From Gammaproteobacteria bacterium (GTDB lineage: Bacteria > Pseudomonadota > Gammaproteobacteria > Burkholderiales > Burkholderiaceae_D): a DNA stretch of 64,000 bases. Numbering within the stretch: the first letter of the stretch is position 1; the number at the start of each line of letters is the position of its first letter. Where the stretch lies: contig CAJCIC010000014.1 in NCBI GenBank assembly GCA_903970185.1, positions 1-64,000 on the forward strand, given 5' to 3'. The notes under the pieces are model-generated. The model was not told the DNA's origin and made no database searches. It was given only the letters and a program-made list of their open reading frames with translations. The translations under genes and the position numbers were made by a program. Of the stretch, positions 1 through 7,513 are shown piece after piece.

Positions 1-722
1 CAGTGGCCGTTGATCAGGGCTTCGATCGGTTGGAAGTTGGCTTTATAAGCCATATTGGCGCTCTGTGCGATCCAGTACCCTAGATACACGTAGGGCAGGC
101 CCAACTCGCGAGCTTGCGCAATTTGCCAAGCGATGTTGTAAGTCCCTAGACTGGCTCCGGGCAGATCGGGCTCGTAGAAGGTATACACCGAAGACAAGCC
201 ATCATCGAGGACGTCGATGATGCTCACCATCCGCAGGGCGCCGGCATGCGGACCCTCGGGCTCGCGAAATTCCACCAGTCGCGTGTTCACTTTGCTCTGC
301 AGGAGGAACTGGCTGTATTGATCTCGGCTATCGTGATCCATCCCGCCGCCAGCGTGGCGGCTCATTTGATAGCGCAGATACAGTGCATAGTGTTCAGGAT
401 CGAAGGCCAGCGCGCAAATGCGTGCCTCCAGGCTGCCGTGGTGCGCCTGGGCGCGCCGTTGACTGCGATTCGGACGGTAACTGTCGGCGCGCACACGCAC
501 CGGCACGCAGGAGCGGCAACCATCGCAATAGGGTCGGTAGGTGAACAAGCCGCTGCGCCGGAATCCGGAGCGCACGAGTTCACTGTAGACGTCTGCGTTG
601 ATGAGATGGCTAGGGGTCGCCACTTGGGAGCGTGCGTGGCGGTCTCCCAGGTAGCTGCAGGGATAGGTCGCGGTTGCATAAAACTGCAATGCGGCAAACG
701 GCAGTTCTTTAAGCTGGGTCAT
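1..722 (-). CDS. bpt: Aspartate/glutamate leucyltransferase (Bpt), partial
   Basis: Bpt transfers leucine from Leu-tRNA to N-terminal Asp or Glu, marking proteins for ClpS/ClpAP (bacterial N-end rule). About 240 residues are visible; the C-terminus lies beyond the left edge. The N-terminal ATE domain carries Cys22 and a C-x2-C-x2-C cluster at residues 66-72, typical of the family. Further on, the conserved [10 protein letters not shown] and YLGYWI stretches are present. The ATG start is 20 bp after the aat stop. It lies downstream of aat and a Nudix gene on the same strand, a usual betaproteobacterial pairing of the two N-end-rule transferases. Confidence 0.95.
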   Translation of the reverse strand, partial: MTQLKELPFAALQFYATATYPCSYLGDRHARSQVATPSHLINADVYSELVRSGFRRSGLFTYRPYCDGCRSCVPVRVRADSYRPNRSQRRAQAHHGSLEARICALAFDPEHYALYLRYQMSRHAGGGMDHDSRDQYSQFLLQSKVNTRLVEFREPEGPHAGALRMVSIIDVLDDGLSSVYTFYEPDLPGASLGTYNIAWQIAQARELGLPYVYLGYWIAQSANMAYKANFQPIEALINGH

Positions 723-742
723 GCGAATGTCCACGCTGAACG

Positions 743-1453
743 CTAAGACACCTTATCAAGGCGAGCGGGCCAGGCCACTGGCGCAGCTTGCTCAACCAGG
801 GACGCAATCTGGTGTGCAAACTCGTCACGAGAAATGGCTCGCGCTCCAAGCGAAGCGAGATGGCTGGTCTGCTGCTGGCAGTCTATCATGGGAAATCCCT
901 GTCGACGCAGCCAGAAAACCAAGCAGGCCAGCGCAATTTTTGACGCGTCGGTCCGCAGCGCGAACATCGACTCGCCATAGAACATCTTGCCGATCGACAC
1001 GCCGTACAAGCCCCCCACCAGCTCGCCATCGATGAAGGTTTCGACCGAGTGTGCAAGACCGAGCCGGTGCAAGGAGACGTAGCCGTCGATCACCGCCTGT
1101 GAGATCCAAGTTCCGCTTTGTCCGGGGCGCGGCGCGGCGCAATGGCGCATCACGGTCTCAAAGCAGGTATCGCACAGGACCTGCATGCGGCTGTCAGGCA
1201 GCTGCAGCGCGCTTAAGCGCTTCTTCAGCGAGTGGGAGACGCGAAACTCGTCGAGTCGCAGGACCATGCGCGGGTCGGGACTCCACCAGAGCACGGGCTG
1301 ATCTTCCGAAAACCAGGGGAAAATACCCTGCCGATAGGCCTGGGTGAGGCGCTTCGCGCTGAGATCACCGCCCACAGCGAGCAGTCCCGCGGGATCGGTC
1401 AGGGCGTAGCGCAAAGGTGGGAAGGGGCTTTCGCCGTCCAACCAGGTGATCAA
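743..1453 (-). CDS. aat: Leucyl/phenylalanyl-tRNA--protein transferase
   Basis: Aat attaches Leu or Phe from aminoacyl-tRNA to N-terminal Lys or Arg, the other branch of the bacterial N-end rule. The 236-residue length is normal. Family signatures: FPPLRYAL near residue 11, the GIFPWF and WWSPDPR blocks (43-62), the [18 protein letters not shown] region near 145-165, and DCQQQTSHL near 190. The start is TTG, overlapping the TGA of the upstream Nudix gene (TTGA), so the two are probably translationally coupled. The next gene, bpt, follows after 20 bp. Confidence 0.95.
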   Translation of the reverse strand: MITWLDGESPFPPLRYALTDPAGLLAVGGDLSAKRLTQAYRQGIFPWFSEDQPVLWWSPDPRMVLRLDEFRVSHSLKKRLSALQLPDSRMQVLCDTCFETVMRHCAAPRPGQSGTWISQAVIDGYVSLHRLGLAHSVETFIDGELVGGLYGVSIGKMFYGESMFALRTDASKIALACLVFWLRRQGFPMIDCQQQTSHLASLGARAISRDEFAHQIASLVEQAAPVAWPARLDKVS

Positions 1454-2025
1454 GGCTCAGTAGAGCGCGCCAGTCGCGGCTCTTGTGGGCGCGGTGTGTA
1501 GTTCAGATTACCGCTGTGCAAAATGAAGCGCCCTTGCCGACGGTCGTCGAAAAAGCTCTCCAGCGTCTGGCTGACGGTGCGAAAGGCGATTTCACGCCAG
1601 GGAATATCGGTCTCTGAGAACAGGCGCACTTCCAGACTTTCAATGCCGGGGGAGAACTCGAGGTCGATCAAGCGCGCGCGGTAAAACAGATGCACCTGAT
1701 GTACATGCGTGACATCGTAGATCGAAAATAGCGGCCCGAGCTCGATCTTCGCTCCCGCTTCCTCGGTCGTCTCACGCGTGGCGCCTTCGGCGGTGGTTTC
1801 GTCGTTCTCAAGAAACCCAGCGGGCAGTGTCCAATAGCCGTAGCGCGGCTCAATGGCCCGGCGGCAGAGCAAGACCAGTTCGTCCCATACAGGCAGTGTG
1901 CCCACCACCATGCGCGGATTCTCGTAGTGAATCGTGGAGCATTGTTCGCAGCAAAAGCGCAACCGATTATCACCGGGCGGGATCTTGGCGACTACCGTCG
2001 CACCACAGTTGGAGCAATATCGCAT
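1450..2025 (-). CDS. Zinc-ribbon Nudix hydrolase
   Basis: A Nudix pyrophosphohydrolase of 191 residues with an N-terminal zinc ribbon (Cys4, Cys7, Cys25/26, Cys29), like NudC-type NADH pyrophosphatases. The Nudix box starts at Gly70 and runs through Glu76 and the RETTEEAG core (84-91), which binds the catalytic metal. The substrate is not evident; related proteins hydrolyse nucleoside diphosphate derivatives. I chose the ATG giving MRYCSNCG because the zinc ribbon begins there in relatives; longer ATG and TTG starts exist upstream. It is the first gene of the unit with aat and bpt. Confidence 0.85.
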   Translation of the reverse strand: MRYCSNCGATVVAKIPPGDNRLRFCCEQCSTIHYENPRMVVGTLPVWDELVLLCRRAIEPRYGYWTLPAGFLENDETTAEGATRETTEEAGAKIELGPLFSIYDVTHVHQVHLFYRARLIDLEFSPGIESLEVRLFSETDIPWREIAFRTVSQTLESFFDDRRQGRFILHSGNLNYTPRPQEPRLARSTEP

Positions 2026-2108
2026 ACCGCAGTTTAACAATCTGCTCGTCATGATGCTCAAACAACCCAATCGTTGGCGCGTTCAACTTGAGACAGGGAC
2101 CCAAGCGT

Positions 2109-2137
2109 TTGTGCCGGGACCCCTCTTCTGGCATAAT
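2109..2137 (+). promoter_or_regulatory. Putative sigma-70 promoter of the initiator tRNA
   Basis: TTGTGC and CATAAT hexamers are separated by exactly 17 bp, and the -10 box ends 6 bp before the mature tRNA 5' end. Placement supports the call; the hexamers are only moderately close to consensus. Confidence 0.55.
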
Positions 2138-2143
2138 TCTGCT

Positions 2144-2220
2144 CGCGGGGTGGAGCAGTCTGGCAGCTCGTCGGGCTCATAACCCGAAGGTCACAGGTTC
2201 AAATCCTGTCCCCGCAACCA
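2144..2220 (+). tRNA. Initiator tRNA-fMet (anticodon CAT)
   Basis: A complete 77-nt tRNA with encoded CCA. Initiator hallmarks are visible: an unpaired C1-A72 at the top of the acceptor stem, three consecutive G-C pairs in the anticodon stem around CTCATAA, and a normal GGTTCAAATCC T-loop. It is followed at once by a terminator. Its last 21 nt are repeated at 4978-4998, so the 3' end appears to be an integration site. Confidence 0.98.
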
Positions 2221-2280
2221 ATTTTCAACGGCTCGCTTGCTCACGCAATCGGGCTGTTTTGGTTTTAGTCGTCTGAAATT
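2200..2280 (+). repeat. Direct repeat copy 1 (tRNA 3' end plus terminator), putative att site
   Basis: This 81-nt segment spans the 3' part of tRNA-fMet and 60 nt downstream. It matches 4978-5058 with no gaps and only a handful of substitutions (for example CT/TC in the T-stem arm). Duplication of a tRNA 3' end at a fixed distance is the classic trace of tyrosine-integrase insertion. Confidence 0.85.
2228..2266 (+). terminator. Rho-independent terminator of tRNA-fMet
   Basis: A 13-nt arm (2228-2240), a TCAC loop and a complementary arm (2245-2257, with G-U wobbles and one C-U mismatch) are followed by TTTGGTTTT. It lies 8 nt after the tRNA CCA end. Confidence 0.8.
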
Positions 2281-2395
2281 TCAAAGGTTTCAAAAACGAT
2301 TGATCGACGACGGTCCTTAAAAGGTTTAAAGCTATAAGCGTAAGGTCCGGCCTCACCAAGCCCGTTGGCCGAAGCGCTCATGGGCTAGCGCTCTC

Positions 2396-2854
2396 TTATG
2401 AACCTTGCAGGTACACCAAGGTTGTCGCAACCTGTTCCGGAAAATTGGCGTAAATCTTTTCGTCTGCATCGAATCGTATTTGAGACTGGGAGATGTGCTC
2501 TAGGCACGGACTTATCAAATGAAGGATTTGGGTAACACATCCGGGATCTCTGTTTTCACGTTCTTTGAGGAGCCAAATGAAGACGCTCGGAGCATCCGGA
2601 TCACCCGTGGATAGGTCCGAAAGCAAATATCCGACGAAATATTGGATATATTCTTGAAAGATTTTGCGGGGCACATAACGCAGCTCTTGCCCGCGCTCGA
2701 TCGCACTACCACCTTGAAATAGGGAGAAGAGTCCAGTGGTATCCAAATTCTGAACTCTGTCGCGAAAATATTCTGATTCTTTCTGCGCGAGCCACGGATC
2801 ATCTTCTGAGCGGATGATGATTCCTGCAGTCCAGTCTGGATCACTAAAGTCCAT
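2396..2854 (-). CDS. Hypothetical acidic protein, 152 aa
   Basis: I do not recognise a family. It is a soluble, acidic, aromatic-rich 152-residue protein without signal peptide or membrane segment; the middle (residues 65-115) looks mostly helical. The ATG start is preceded by GAGG at good spacing, and the codons look like a real gene. Its position inside the tRNA-bounded island and its size and acidity would fit an orphan immunity-type protein, but that is a guess from context only. Confidence 0.6.
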   Translation of the reverse strand: MDFSDPDWTAGIIIRSEDDPWLAQKESEYFRDRVQNLDTTGLFSLFQGGSAIERGQELRYVPRKIFQEYIQYFVGYLLSDLSTGDPDAPSVFIWLLKERENRDPGCVTQILHLISPCLEHISQSQIRFDADEKIYANFPEQVATTLVYLQGS

Positions 2855-2930
2855 TCAATCCTCGGGGACAGGCCTACTTGCGATTAAATGCCTCGTCCAA
2901 AGCATTCATCCTCGACCGAAGTACTTGCGC

Positions 2931-3107
2931 TCATTTCAGACCAGTGAGGTTTCGCGCTGCAGCTAGTACGTCATCGAGAATGGTTTGCATTGCCATTGCA
3001 TCGGCCGCTGTGATGGGCGGAATGGGCGCGCGATAGGTGACTCGGTTCCGGGCATCATGGAGACGGTAGAGGACACTCTGTTTGGCTGCTGCGAGCGACA
3101 ATGCCAT
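2931..3107 (-). CDS. Hypothetical small protein, 58 aa
   Basis: An ATG-to-TGA frame of 58 residues, beginning MALSLAAAKQSVLY and ending ARNLTGLK, alanine-rich and probably helical. It lies between two co-directional genes with short gaps. There is no clear ribosome binding site and no recognisable family. It is included because the frame fills the gap and has ordinary codon use. Confidence 0.35.
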   Translation of the reverse strand: MALSLAAAKQSVLYRLHDARNRVTYRAPIPPITAADAMAMQTILDDVLAAARNLTGLK

Positions 3108-3140
3108 TGCAATACTAAAGCATGAGACTAGAAACCTGCC

Positions 3141-3317
3141 CTAGACTGTGCGTCGCACCAGACCGACAAACGCCGAGCCCAATAGCAGGATCCAGATCCA
3201 GTCGCCGACACTTACCCGGCGGAGTCCATCGTCTAAGCCACAATAAATTGAAAGAGCAATCCTCGCTAGAATGACCATGGCCCTATAGGTTTGCGCAATT
3301 CGGAAGTAAGGCCGCAT
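3141..3317 (-). CDS. Hypothetical small membrane protein, 58 aa
   Basis: An ATG-to-TAG frame of 58 residues with two hydrophobic stretches (about residues 14-28 and 40-54, the second with WIWILLLG) and basic ends, consistent with a two-pass inner-membrane peptide. It precedes the 58-residue gene at 2931 by 33 bp on the same strand. The ribosome binding site is weak and no family is recognised. Membrane peptides of this kind are common island cargo; a type I toxin is possible but not shown. Confidence 0.35.
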   Translation of the reverse strand: MRPYFRIAQTYRAMVILARIALSIYCGLDDGLRRVSVGDWIWILLLGSAFVGLVRRTV

Positions 3318-3612
3318 ATCAAGGCGTCGCCGTCAGGTCTCTAAAATTTCTCTTTCACACGCGAGAACATATTCTGCAGACCTTTTACGCGAACGCCCGC
3401 TTTGGGGCACACCATCAATGGTCGGCTTGTGGCCGGCACTTGCCTCATGTGGCCGGGGCCTTCACCTTGAGGGACCCTTCATCCAGCGGCGCATCGTCGC
3501 CCTCAAGCAAGGTACGCGCGACGTTATCAATTTCGCCGGCTTATAAATTGGGAAGCGGGGGGCGGAGATGCGTCTCGCGTGGCGTCGTCGGCGTGAACCT
3601 GACGCACCGGCG
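3318..3612. other. Gap with possible gene-end remnant
   Basis: No intact gene is seen. On the minus strand, 3445-3540 reads as 31 codons ending KVKAPAT-stop, with gene-like composition but preceded by an in-frame stop and no start. It looks like the 3' end of a decayed gene. The rest shows no structure I can interpret. Confidence 0.3.
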
Positions 3613-4155
3613 CTATTTCTGCGCAGGCGTCATTTCGCTGGAGGCAATGAGTTTCCAACCGTCGACGCCGCGCAGCCAAGTGTCGAGCCAGATGCGATGC
3701 TCTATTTCGTCCTTGCCGGGGCCGGTGTCGGTTTCCGTGCCCAGCGCAACGGCAACGCGGCCATGCACGTGCACGGTGAAAGTGTCGATGTGGGCCGAGA
3801 TCTGAAGGGGCGTCCTGCCGATGATGGCCAGAATCGCGGCTCGGTCATAGGGCCGACCCTGGGAATTGACGCCGGTGAAATCCGCGGCCAGCAACCGTTC
3901 TGCGGCCGCGCGATCGCCGGTCACGAAGGTCTGCGAATAGGCCGTTTCCTGACGCTCGATCGTCTGCGCGACCGTCTCCGGCGCCTTCTGGGCCGCAGCC
4001 GGCCCGACCAGCAGGACTGACAGGCAGAGCCAGGCCAGGGGGCGAATCGCGGACGTCGTCAAGGGGCGGCGACGCGCAGCGAGGTCCGCCCTGGTGCCGG
4101 CACGGCCGGCTCGGCGAGCGGATTCAATGGTCAACCAGGATCCTGGATTCTTCAT
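3613..4155 (-). CDS. NTF2-like (DUF4440/SnoaL-type) exported protein
   Basis: The C-terminal 120 residues fit the NTF2-like fold of DUF4440 proteins: an early helix with ETAYSQTFVTGDRAAAERLLAAD, then a sheet region ending in RGVDGWKLIASSEMTP. The function of such proteins varies and cannot be assigned. A hydrophobic segment ending in VGPAAAQ suggests export. The ATG at 4155 has an AAGGGA Shine-Dalgarno; this leaves an unusually long basic stretch before the hydrophobic core, so a later non-ATG start is possible. Its GC content is clearly higher than its island neighbours, suggesting a separate origin. Confidence 0.6.
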   Translation of the reverse strand: MKNPGSWLTIESARRAGRAGTRADLAARRRPLTTSAIRPLAWLCLSVLLVGPAAAQKAPETVAQTIERQETAYSQTFVTGDRAAAERLLAADFTGVNSQGRPYDRAAILAIIGRTPLQISAHIDTFTVHVHGRVAVALGTETDTGPGKDEIEHRIWLDTWLRGVDGWKLIASSEMTPAQK

Positions 4156-4251
4156 GCCGATCCCTTCCAAGATTCGTTTGAGATAAAGGGACTGCGTCGA
4201 AGGCTTTGAAATGTGAAAGGCCATATGCGTTGGTTCTTTAGGCGCATACGA

Positions 4252-4632
4252 CTACGTCAACCGCTGTCGAAACCAGGCTGCGAGTTCGGCCTCTATAACG
4301 GTACCTGCGGCAACGCGCTCCATGATACTTACTGCTTCTGTCTTCTCAAAGATCAAGGTCAGGCCTTGGTCGGCGAGGAAGACGCGAGCCGCAATCCAAG
4401 CAGTTCGTTTGTTTCCATCGACAAAGCCGTGATTTCTGGCAAGGCCGTACGCATAGGCGGCAGCCAGGTCTGCCGCGTCGGGGTTTTCGTAGTTGGCTAA
4501 ATGTTGAGGTCGAGCCATCGCAGACTCGACTAGGCCCTGATCTCGTACTCCATCAGGTCCACCATGCTCAGCGAGTTGGCGGTCGTGGATGGCATATATC
4601 AGTGTCGGATTGAGCCAACGCCAAGATCTCAT
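4252..4632 (-). CDS. doc: Doc/Fic-type toxin of a TA pair
   Basis: A 126-residue death-on-curing family protein. The Fic-core motif H68-x-F70-x-D72-G-N-K75-R76 is intact; in Doc of phage P1 this loop phosphorylates EF-Tu and blocks translation. Length and fold match Doc rather than long AMP-transferring Fic proteins. Its ATG overlaps the antitoxin TGA by 4 nt (ATGA), the usual antitoxin-first arrangement. The target here is inferred from the family. Confidence 0.9.
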   Translation of the reverse strand: MRSWRWLNPTLIYAIHDRQLAEHGGPDGVRDQGLVESAMARPQHLANYENPDAADLAAAYAYGLARNHGFVDGNKRTAWIAARVFLADQGLTLIFEKTEAVSIMERVAAGTVIEAELAAWFRQRLT

Positions 4633-4856
4633 TTCGCCAGAGCTCTGAGAACATCGCGGTCCTCATGCATGACGTTCTCCGCCAAGGCCATCTGACGCTC
4701 GAAGTCTGGATCAAAAGGTGTTAGCCGGTATCCACCATCTGGCGCCTCGGTCAAAAAAAGCGTATCGCCCTTTTTCACCTTGAGGCGGGACATAGCTTCC
4801 TTCGTGAGGATCAGGCCGGAGGAGGCACCTACGGTCGTTACTTTGAATGTCAACAT
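4629..4856 (-). CDS. AbrB/SpoVT-type antitoxin
   Basis: A 75-residue swapped-hairpin AbrB-type DNA-binding protein: the N-terminus has the KVTTVGASSGLILTKEAM-like strand pattern and VKKGDTLFLTE. The C-terminal part (PDFERQMALAENVM) probably wraps the toxin. It pairs with Doc downstream and overlaps it. The ATG is preceded by AGGAG immediately after a perfect palindrome, so autorepression is likely. Confidence 0.88.
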   Translation of the reverse strand: MLTFKVTTVGASSGLILTKEAMSRLKVKKGDTLFLTEAPDGGYRLTPFDPDFERQMALAENVMHEDRDVLRALAK

Positions 4857-4864
4857 GTTGGCTC

Positions 4865-4886
4865 CTATATAATGAATATTATATAG
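4865..4886 (-). promoter_or_regulatory. Palindromic operator/promoter of the AbrB-Doc operon
   Basis: A perfect 9-bp inverted repeat (CTATATAAT, 4-nt centre, ATTATATAG) contains TATAAT-like boxes and abuts the Shine-Dalgarno of the antitoxin gene. This is where TA autoregulators usually bind. Confidence 0.7.
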
Positions 4887-4977
4887 CGCTGAGATAAATT
4901 CGCAAGCCTTTGATTGCGAGATGGAAATCGTGACGATCTGTGCCGCATCTACCTTAACCGCATTGATCTATAAAGTA

Positions 4978-5058
4978 CAAATCTCGTCCCCGCAACCAAA
5001 TTTCAACGGCTCGGTTGCTCACGCAATCGGGCCGTTTTGGTTTTAGTCGTCTGAAATT
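4978..5058 (+). repeat. Direct repeat copy 2 (tRNA-fMet 3' end plus terminator)
   Basis: Matches 2200-2280 without gaps. It starts with the last 21 nt of tRNA-fMet (two adjacent substitutions) including CCA, then the terminator. Nothing resembling the 5' two-thirds of a tRNA precedes it, so it is not a second tRNA gene. Confidence 0.85.
5006..5044 (+). terminator. Terminator copy in the second att repeat
   Basis: Two 13-nt arms (5006-5018 and 5023-5035) pair fully, counting G-U, around a TCAC loop and are followed by TTTGGTTTT. The fold is better here than in the copy next to the intact tRNA. Confidence 0.7.
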
Positions 5059-5171
5059 ACGAAGGTCTCATATCGACCCAATGCAGACTTTGGGATTTGG
5101 GAGAGCGGACATACAGGACATACAGGCACACTCGCTTGCTTGGAGATTTCCGTTTCCGAATTCTCGTAAGC

Positions 5172-5516
5172 CTAATCGGTGTGAAAGTCCCCGGTTTGCC
5201 GACCTACCGTCACGAATTGACCAGGTTGAAGTCGTTCGAGAGTTTTTTTAAGTTCGGGAACAAGCGGTTCAAGGCTTCTTAAAGCGTTGGAGTTAGCCCT
5301 CAAGACTATAACTGCGAGGGGCAATCCTGCAATATTCTGTTGGTACGGAAGATTGTTATCAACGGTAATGAAGGCGTCGAACTCGTGAGCGGCCAGCGTG
5401 AGCAATGCGCCATTCTTGATTCCACCCCAGCCGACTTGGGTCACAGTTTTGACCGCGTGGTCGGGCAAAAGCAACGCAAACCGCCGTGGTACCGATTCGT
5501 CAAGCAGGAGACGCAT
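5172..5516 (-). CDS. DUF5615 PIN-like toxin
   Basis: A 114-residue DUF5615 protein, a PIN-like putative ribonuclease. It starts MRLLLDESVP with the acidic pair Asp6-Glu7, followed by a central FDAFITVDNN segment with the second acidic site. It pairs with the DUF433 gene upstream, overlapping by 17 nt; this order is a well-known TA arrangement. The start is set at the ATG; a TTG lies two codons upstream. RNA cleavage is inferred from the fold. Confidence 0.85.
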   Translation of the reverse strand: MRLLLDESVPRRFALLLPDHAVKTVTQVGWGGIKNGALLTLAAHEFDAFITVDNNLPYQQNIAGLPLAVIVLRANSNALRSLEPLVPELKKTLERLQPGQFVTVGRQTGDFHTD

Positions 5517-5718
5517 CGGCAAGCAGGTGTGCGCGGGCTAACTCGAGTACTGCGACCGCGACTTCTCGTGCAACCGATGGGAAATCGTCCAAGAACTCGT
5601 CAAGAGACGAACTGCCCTCAAGGTAGTCGAAGAGCGTCTGGAGCGGAACTCGGGTGCCTGCAAAACACGGCGTCCCACTCATGATCTCTGGGTTGCGGCT
5701 AACCAGGATGCTGCCCAT
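5500..5718 (-). CDS. DUF433 antitoxin
   Basis: A 72-residue DUF433 protein with the family hallmark ISRNPEIMSG-TPCFAGTRVPLQTLFDYLEGS-like start (here SRNPEIMSG followed by the CFAGTRVP turn) and a helical C-terminus. DUF433 proteins act as small DNA-binding antitoxins for DUF5615 partners, encoded just downstream here. A weak purine-rich Shine-Dalgarno precedes the ATG. Confidence 0.85.
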   Translation of the reverse strand: MGSILVSRNPEIMSGTPCFAGTRVPLQTLFDYLEGSSSLDEFLDDFPSVAREVAVAVLELARAHLLADASPA

Positions 5719-5924
5719 ACCTATTCCACCAAATAACGGTTAAAGAGTCATTATCTCCGCAGATTTCGCCATCCGCTACCCAAAATGCGCCGGTACTGTG
5801 CAAATGCGCAAACGGTATCGCCGCCGCGTTCGTCTCTGAACGGCGACTTTGGGGACATCCTCGGACGACCGTTCCTGGCCGGTAGCACGCTGCCAACTAT
5901 TCTGGCTTAACTGATGTCGCCGCG

Positions 5925-6161
5925 CTACCGCGACAGACAAACCACAAAGTGGGGCGAAGATTGGAAGGATTTATCTACGTCGGACAAGTGCCAGTGGTGC
6001 GTCTTATCTTTCCAGCCTGACATCTGGTCGGCTACGTCTGTCAGAAACTTTGAAATTCGGCGAAGTTCATCGGGAGTGGCGTTCAAAGTAATTTCAGCGA
6101 GCTCGGCTGGCTCGCAAGGATCGTTCTGACCTTCAGAAACTTCATAGCCGAAAATCTTCAT
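5925..6161 (-). CDS. Small hypothetical protein, possible immunity protein
   Basis: A 78-residue protein with a strong Shine-Dalgarno (GGAG) before the ATG. The layout is a short N-terminal strand (MKIFGYEV), an EITLNATPDELRRISKFL helix, then a WHLSD segment and a C-terminal SSPHFVV strand. This reminds me of Imm32-type immunity proteins of polymorphic toxin systems, but I hold that loosely. No toxin partner is encoded in the window. Confidence 0.5.
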   Translation of the reverse strand: MKIFGYEVSEGQNDPCEPAELAEITLNATPDELRRISKFLTDVADQMSGWKDKTHHWHLSDVDKSFQSSPHFVVCLSR

Positions 6162-6274
6162 TATTTCTCCGGGCTATTTCGAGAAATGACCGCTTTGGAT
6201 CTGCATCTGCGGTCGACCGGAATTGGCCGATAACACCCTTGACAATCCTGCCTGCCGATCGGAGTGTTGGCCGC

Positions 6275-6712
6275 CTATGTCGGATTCGGTCGCGATCGGA
6301 ACCGGCTAACAAGCCTCGCTGAAACAACATAAGTTATCGTGGCAAGCACGGGAGGGAAAAGCTCCAGTGCCATGCCTTTTAAGGACAGCATATTCTGAAT
6401 CACGAGTCTAGCAACGGGATCGTTACCCGCAGCGCCTAACAGGATTGGCTCCATTGCAGCGTATTGCATGACCGGGCCGATCAGCAAGACCCAAAGCAAG
6501 CAGAACTCGCTGCTGAAAGGATAAAAAATCTTCGCCGCCAGAATCGCGGTAAAGCACGCCATGACTTCCCATTCGGTGCCAGTGGTGTTCCAGGCAATCG
6601 TGTAGTAGGCGACGAGGGAAAGCCCAATGCCGCACCCCATCCGAGCCAGTCTCGGACCATTTTCTCGCGCGCGTTGAAACGTCTCCTTCATGTCCATCGG
6701 TCGCGTCAGCAC
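6275..6712 (-). CDS. Hypothetical multi-pass membrane protein
   Basis: A 145-residue protein with about four hydrophobic segments (near residues 26-42, 49-66, 70-88 and 113-133) and a basic C-terminus. No family is recognised. The start is ambiguous: a GTG at 6712 lies only 2 nt after AGGAG, while ATG codons at 6697 and 6691 are too far from it. It is co-directional with the surrounding TA genes. Confidence 0.5.
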   Translation of the reverse strand: MLTRPMDMKETFQRARENGPRLARMGCGIGLSLVAYYTIAWNTTGTEWEVMACFTAILAAKIFYPFSSEFCLLWVLLIGPVMQYAAMEPILLGAAGNDPVARLVIQNMLSLKGMALELFPPVLATITYVVSARLVSRFRSRPNPT

Positions 6713-6827
6713 GACTCCTTACTTGTCGAGGTCCGTTTTCTTGGGTGTCCGCTTCCCTGTTCGACTTCGACCGACTGCTTCTGGCCGCAACGCGCCGGTT
6801 GCAACATTTCGTTGTCATCTCCTACTA

Positions 6828-7253
6828 CTAGTCCAAAACCCAGGGATTCAGCAGCGCCGCGCCAGAACTCTCAACATCGCGAATGTTGCGAGTGACCAAA
6901 GTGAGTCCGTGGTCGATTGCAGTCGCCGCGATCAAAGTATCGATCACGGGAAGGGGGCGCTCTCCTGAAATTTCGCCCCAGCGGCGAGCTATGGCCGCAT
7001 TTATCGGAAGGATTCTGTCGGCAAAAATCGCTTCGAGGCCGTCCACCCACCGGCCGAGTCTTTCCGATGAGGAAACATCGCTTTGGCGCTTTGACATCAC
7101 GCCTTTTCTTAGCTCGCCGAAAGTAAGTACGCTGAGAAAAAGATCTTCGCTACGGGTTGTTGCCAGAAATGCCAGAACCCTTTCGTCGGGCCGTACTTTT
7201 CGAGTTTCCGAAATTACATTGGTATCGAGGAGATAGCGCGTCGATTCGTTCAA
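6828..7253 (-). CDS. vapC: VapC-type PIN-domain ribonuclease toxin
   Basis: A 141-residue PIN-domain toxin, an Mg-dependent RNase. Acidic residues in the expected places are Asp10 (YLLDTN), Glu47 (FGELRKG), Asp105 (PVIDTLIAATA) and Asp126. It starts with TTG overlapping the antitoxin TGA (TTGA), so translation is coupled. VapC proteins usually cut tRNA or rRNA; the target here is unknown. Confidence 0.9.
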   Translation of the reverse strand: MNESTRYLLDTNVISETRKVRPDERVLAFLATTRSEDLFLSVLTFGELRKGVMSKRQSDVSSSERLGRWVDGLEAIFADRILPINAAIARRWGEISGERPLPVIDTLIAATAIDHGLTLVTRNIRDVESSGAALLNPWVLD

Positions 7254-7495
7254 ATCTCGGCACTCCGCCCTCGATCGTCATCCCGTGCGATCGCGAAATC
7301 TTCCACTTTCGGGCCACCAAGCAGATAAGACTTGAAGTCTGGCTTCAAGGCTGCGAGTGCACGATACTCGTCGATTGAAACCACGACGGCTCGTTCGACG
7401 CCGTGGCGCGTTATGGTCTGCGGTCCCTCAGATTGCGCGCGCTCAATTACCTCACTGAGGTGAGTTTTCGCGTCTTGTACGGGCCAATGTTTCAT
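7250..7495 (-). CDS. Phd/YefM-type antitoxin
   Basis: An 81-residue Phd/YefM protein that begins MKHWPVQDAKTHLSEVIERA, the classic N-terminal dimerising DNA-binding fold, and has a charged C-terminal tail that would bind VapC. I set the start at this ATG because the Phd domain begins there; the longer open frame upstream is A/T-rich promoter DNA. It overlaps vapC by 4 nt. Confidence 0.88.
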   Translation of the reverse strand: MKHWPVQDAKTHLSEVIERAQSEGPQTITRHGVERAVVVSIDEYRALAALKPDFKSYLLGGPKVEDFAIARDDDRGRSAEI

Positions 7496-7513
7496 AGAAA
7501 TCCGGGTCGTTTC

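Larger units (their letters stand above)
2221..4998. mobile_element. Putative small tRNA-fMet-integrated island, no integrase seen
   Basis: The interval lies between two 81-nt direct repeats sharing the tRNA-fMet 3' end. Inside are a 152-residue unknown protein, two 58-residue unknown proteins, a GC-rich NTF2-like gene and an AbrB/Doc TA pair. No integrase, excisionase or replication gene is visible, so it is either a remnant or an element mobilised in trans. The cargo is more A/T-rich than the flanking core genes, except for the NTF2-like gene. The boundaries are inferred from the repeats alone. Confidence 0.6.

Noticed and set aside
246-746. Plus-strand open frame of 166 codons at the left edge
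   Set aside because: It lies opposite bpt, whose minus-strand frame has clear family motifs; the plus frame has no domain features.
4978-4998. Possible second tRNA-fMet gene
   Set aside because: Only the 3' 21 nt are present; no acceptor 5' arm, D-loop or anticodon arm lies upstream.
6142-6330. Minus-strand 62-codon frame between the small immunity-like gene and the membrane protein
   Set aside because: It overlaps both neighbours, is Arg-rich in the way shadow frames are, and lacks a ribosome binding site.
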